Shown here: one piece after another, positions 31,625-32,457 of the stretch | Layout: each line of letters starts with the position of its first letter | How positions within the stretch are numbered: position 1 is the first letter of the stretch | Source of the DNA: Candidatus Ventrenecus stercoripullorum | GTDB lineage: Bacteria; Bacillota_I; Bacilli_A; RF39; UBA660 | NCBI GenBank assembly: GCA_018712835.1 | Contig: DVGF01000053.1 | Location: 1 to 32,457, forward strand | Direction of reading: 5' to 3' | DNA length: 32,457 bases | Position numbers and translations under genes: made by a program | Notes under the pieces: generated by a model | The model's input: the letters and a program-made list of their open reading frames with translations, nothing else | What the model was told of the DNA's origin: nothing | The model's database searches: none

Positions 31625-32317
31625 ATGAAAGAACCTATTTTGATTGCTCATCGGGGAATTTTTGATAATCAAGTTATTCCTGAAAACTCACTCGCAGCAT
31701 TTCGAAACGCTAGAGATTATCATTTTCCAATTGAACTAGATGTCTCTCTTACTAAAGATGGTGTCTTAGTTGTATTTCATGATAAAAATCTTCAAAGAAT
31801 GTGTGGCGTTGACAAAAATATCGAAGATTGTACTTTTTCGGAATTAAAAAACTATTTTTTGCTTTCTACTAAAGAACATATTCCTACATTAAAAGAGGTG
31901 CTTTCTCTTATCAATGGTGATGTTTTGATCGATATTGAGATAAAGAAAACTAAAAACGTTTCATTAATTTGTCAAAAAATTTTGGAATGTATTGAGAATT
32001 ATTCTGGAGTGCTTATTTTTAAGTCTTTTCAAATCTCTATTGTGCGTTATCTTAAGAATCATACTTCTTTGACTACTGGCTATTTAATCGGAAAGAAGCG
32101 TTATTCCTTGGTTACTTATTTTTTTAGCAATGCGCTACTTATTCGTTATACTCGGGCTGACTTTCTTGCTGCCGAGAAATGTTTCGTACAAAAGGCACGT
32201 TTTCAAAAGTACAGAAGACGACTTCCTTTATTTATTTGGACTTTATCTTCTAAGGAAGAACTACGCCTCTATTCTTCTTGGGCTGACGCTTTTTTTTGTA
32301 ACTCTTTGCCTTATTAA
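31625..32317 (+). CDS. Glycerophosphodiester phosphodiesterase family protein (second copy)
   Basis: The 230-residue protein has 'ILIAHRGIFDNQVIPENSLA', 'IELDVSLTKDGVLVVFHDKN' and 'LIDIEIKKTK', so all GDPD catalytic and metal-binding residues are present. It ends with the family's 'FIWTLSSKEELRLYSSWADA' strand, which the first copy at 3190-3804 lacks, so this copy looks more complete. There is no signal peptide. It would break down glycerophosphodiesters from phospholipid turnover. The ATG at 31625 is set by AGGTGAT five bases before it; an ATG at 31621 is in another frame. It stands alone between two terminator/intergenic regions. Confidence 0.88.
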   Translation: MKEPILIAHRGIFDNQVIPENSLAAFRNARDYHFPIELDVSLTKDGVLVVFHDKNLQRMCGVDKNIEDCTFSELKNYFLLSTKEHIPTLKEVLSLINGDVLIDIEIKKTKNVSLICQKILECIENYSGVLIFKSFQISIVRYLKNHTSLTTGYLIGKKRYSLVTYFFSNALLIRYTRADFLAAEKCFVQKARFQKYRRRLPLFIWTLSSKEELRLYSSWADAFFCNSLPY

Positions 32318-32457
32318 TTTTTTCTGAGAATAAATTTCTTTGTTGAATAAACCATGATAACAAAAGGAATAACAAGAAGGCAAAAAAAAGTGAACGCACC
32401 GAAGAAATAAAGAAAAAAGCATCATTTTTATCTTAAAATATGAAAAAGCAAAAATTT
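32318..32457. other. Right-edge segment with no supported gene
   Basis: The last 140 bases are A-rich on the plus strand. A minus-strand frame could encode a short hydrophobic peptide from a GTG, but it has no SD. I see no hairpin or promoter worth listing. Confidence 0.5.

Noticed and set aside
32250-32399. Minus-strand GTG-started ORF of about 49 residues with a hydrophobic segment and a basic tail
   Set aside because: It has no SD, starts with GTG only, and overlaps the GDPD gene by 68 bases; chance AT-rich reading is more likely.
1-32457. Mollicute-type code with TGA read as Trp, suggested by the AT-richness
   Set aside because: TGA is used as a normal stop (CorA-type gene, ATGA overlaps at 15018 and 16282) and Trp is written TGG throughout.

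Overview
The window is AT-rich chromosomal DNA from a low-GC Bacillota (Firmicutes), read with the standard bacterial code because TGA clearly terminates genes such as the CorA gene. The mix of core Bacilli genes (lepA, hemW, rel, dtd, deoD, a comN-like gene), sporulation-type genes (spoIIP, a yqxA-like gene, spoVB, an exosporium-style collagen-like protein) and a two-member family of lipid-anchored-like or membrane-anchored surface proteins suggests an uncultured, probably gut-associated Bacilli/Erysipelotrichia-like lineage. The lineage is inferred from gene content only.

Layout. Positions 1-5.4 kb are accessory: the N-terminal part of a tyrosine recombinase running off the left edge, a surface protein, an HD hydrolase, a broken Rpn-type nuclease, a glycerophosphodiesterase, an Imm26-like protein and a small cadherin-like membrane protein. 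Positions 5.4-13.7 kb hold the ancient spoIIP-yqxA-lepA-hemW order known from Bacillus, all on the minus strand. It is interrupted twice: once by a pair of related multi-HTH proteins between lepA and hemW, and once by a surface-protein/XRE-regulator cassette between the yqxA-like gene and lepA. The surface-protein gene in that cassette is split by a frameshift at a run of seven A.

Positions 13.8-15.7 kb encode a processive-type glycosyltransferase with a CmpB-like membrane partner. Positions 15.8-19.0 kb carry the rel-CYTH-dtd operon, in which the Rel hydrolase domain has lost key catalytic residues. Positions 19.0-21.7 kb hold a metallo-hydrolase, a ComN-like regulator, divergent spoVB and a small membrane protein that overlaps spoVB tail to tail. 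Positions 21.9-25.8 kb hold a type IV pilus/competence-type machine (ATPase, prepilin peptidase, an extended PilC) with no recognisable pilin.

Positions 25.9-27.5 kb hold the collagen-like gene, preceded by an exact match to the sigma-K consensus, followed by a TnpB relic. Positions 27.6-32.3 kb hold deoD, a U32 peptidase-family pair, a CorA-type transporter and a second glycerophosphodiesterase.

Several plus- and minus-strand genes seem to start from extended -10 promoters placed within about 15-25 bases of the start codon. No tRNA, rRNA, CRISPR array or replication origin was seen. All product calls are from motif and family recognition by eye; no database search was run.
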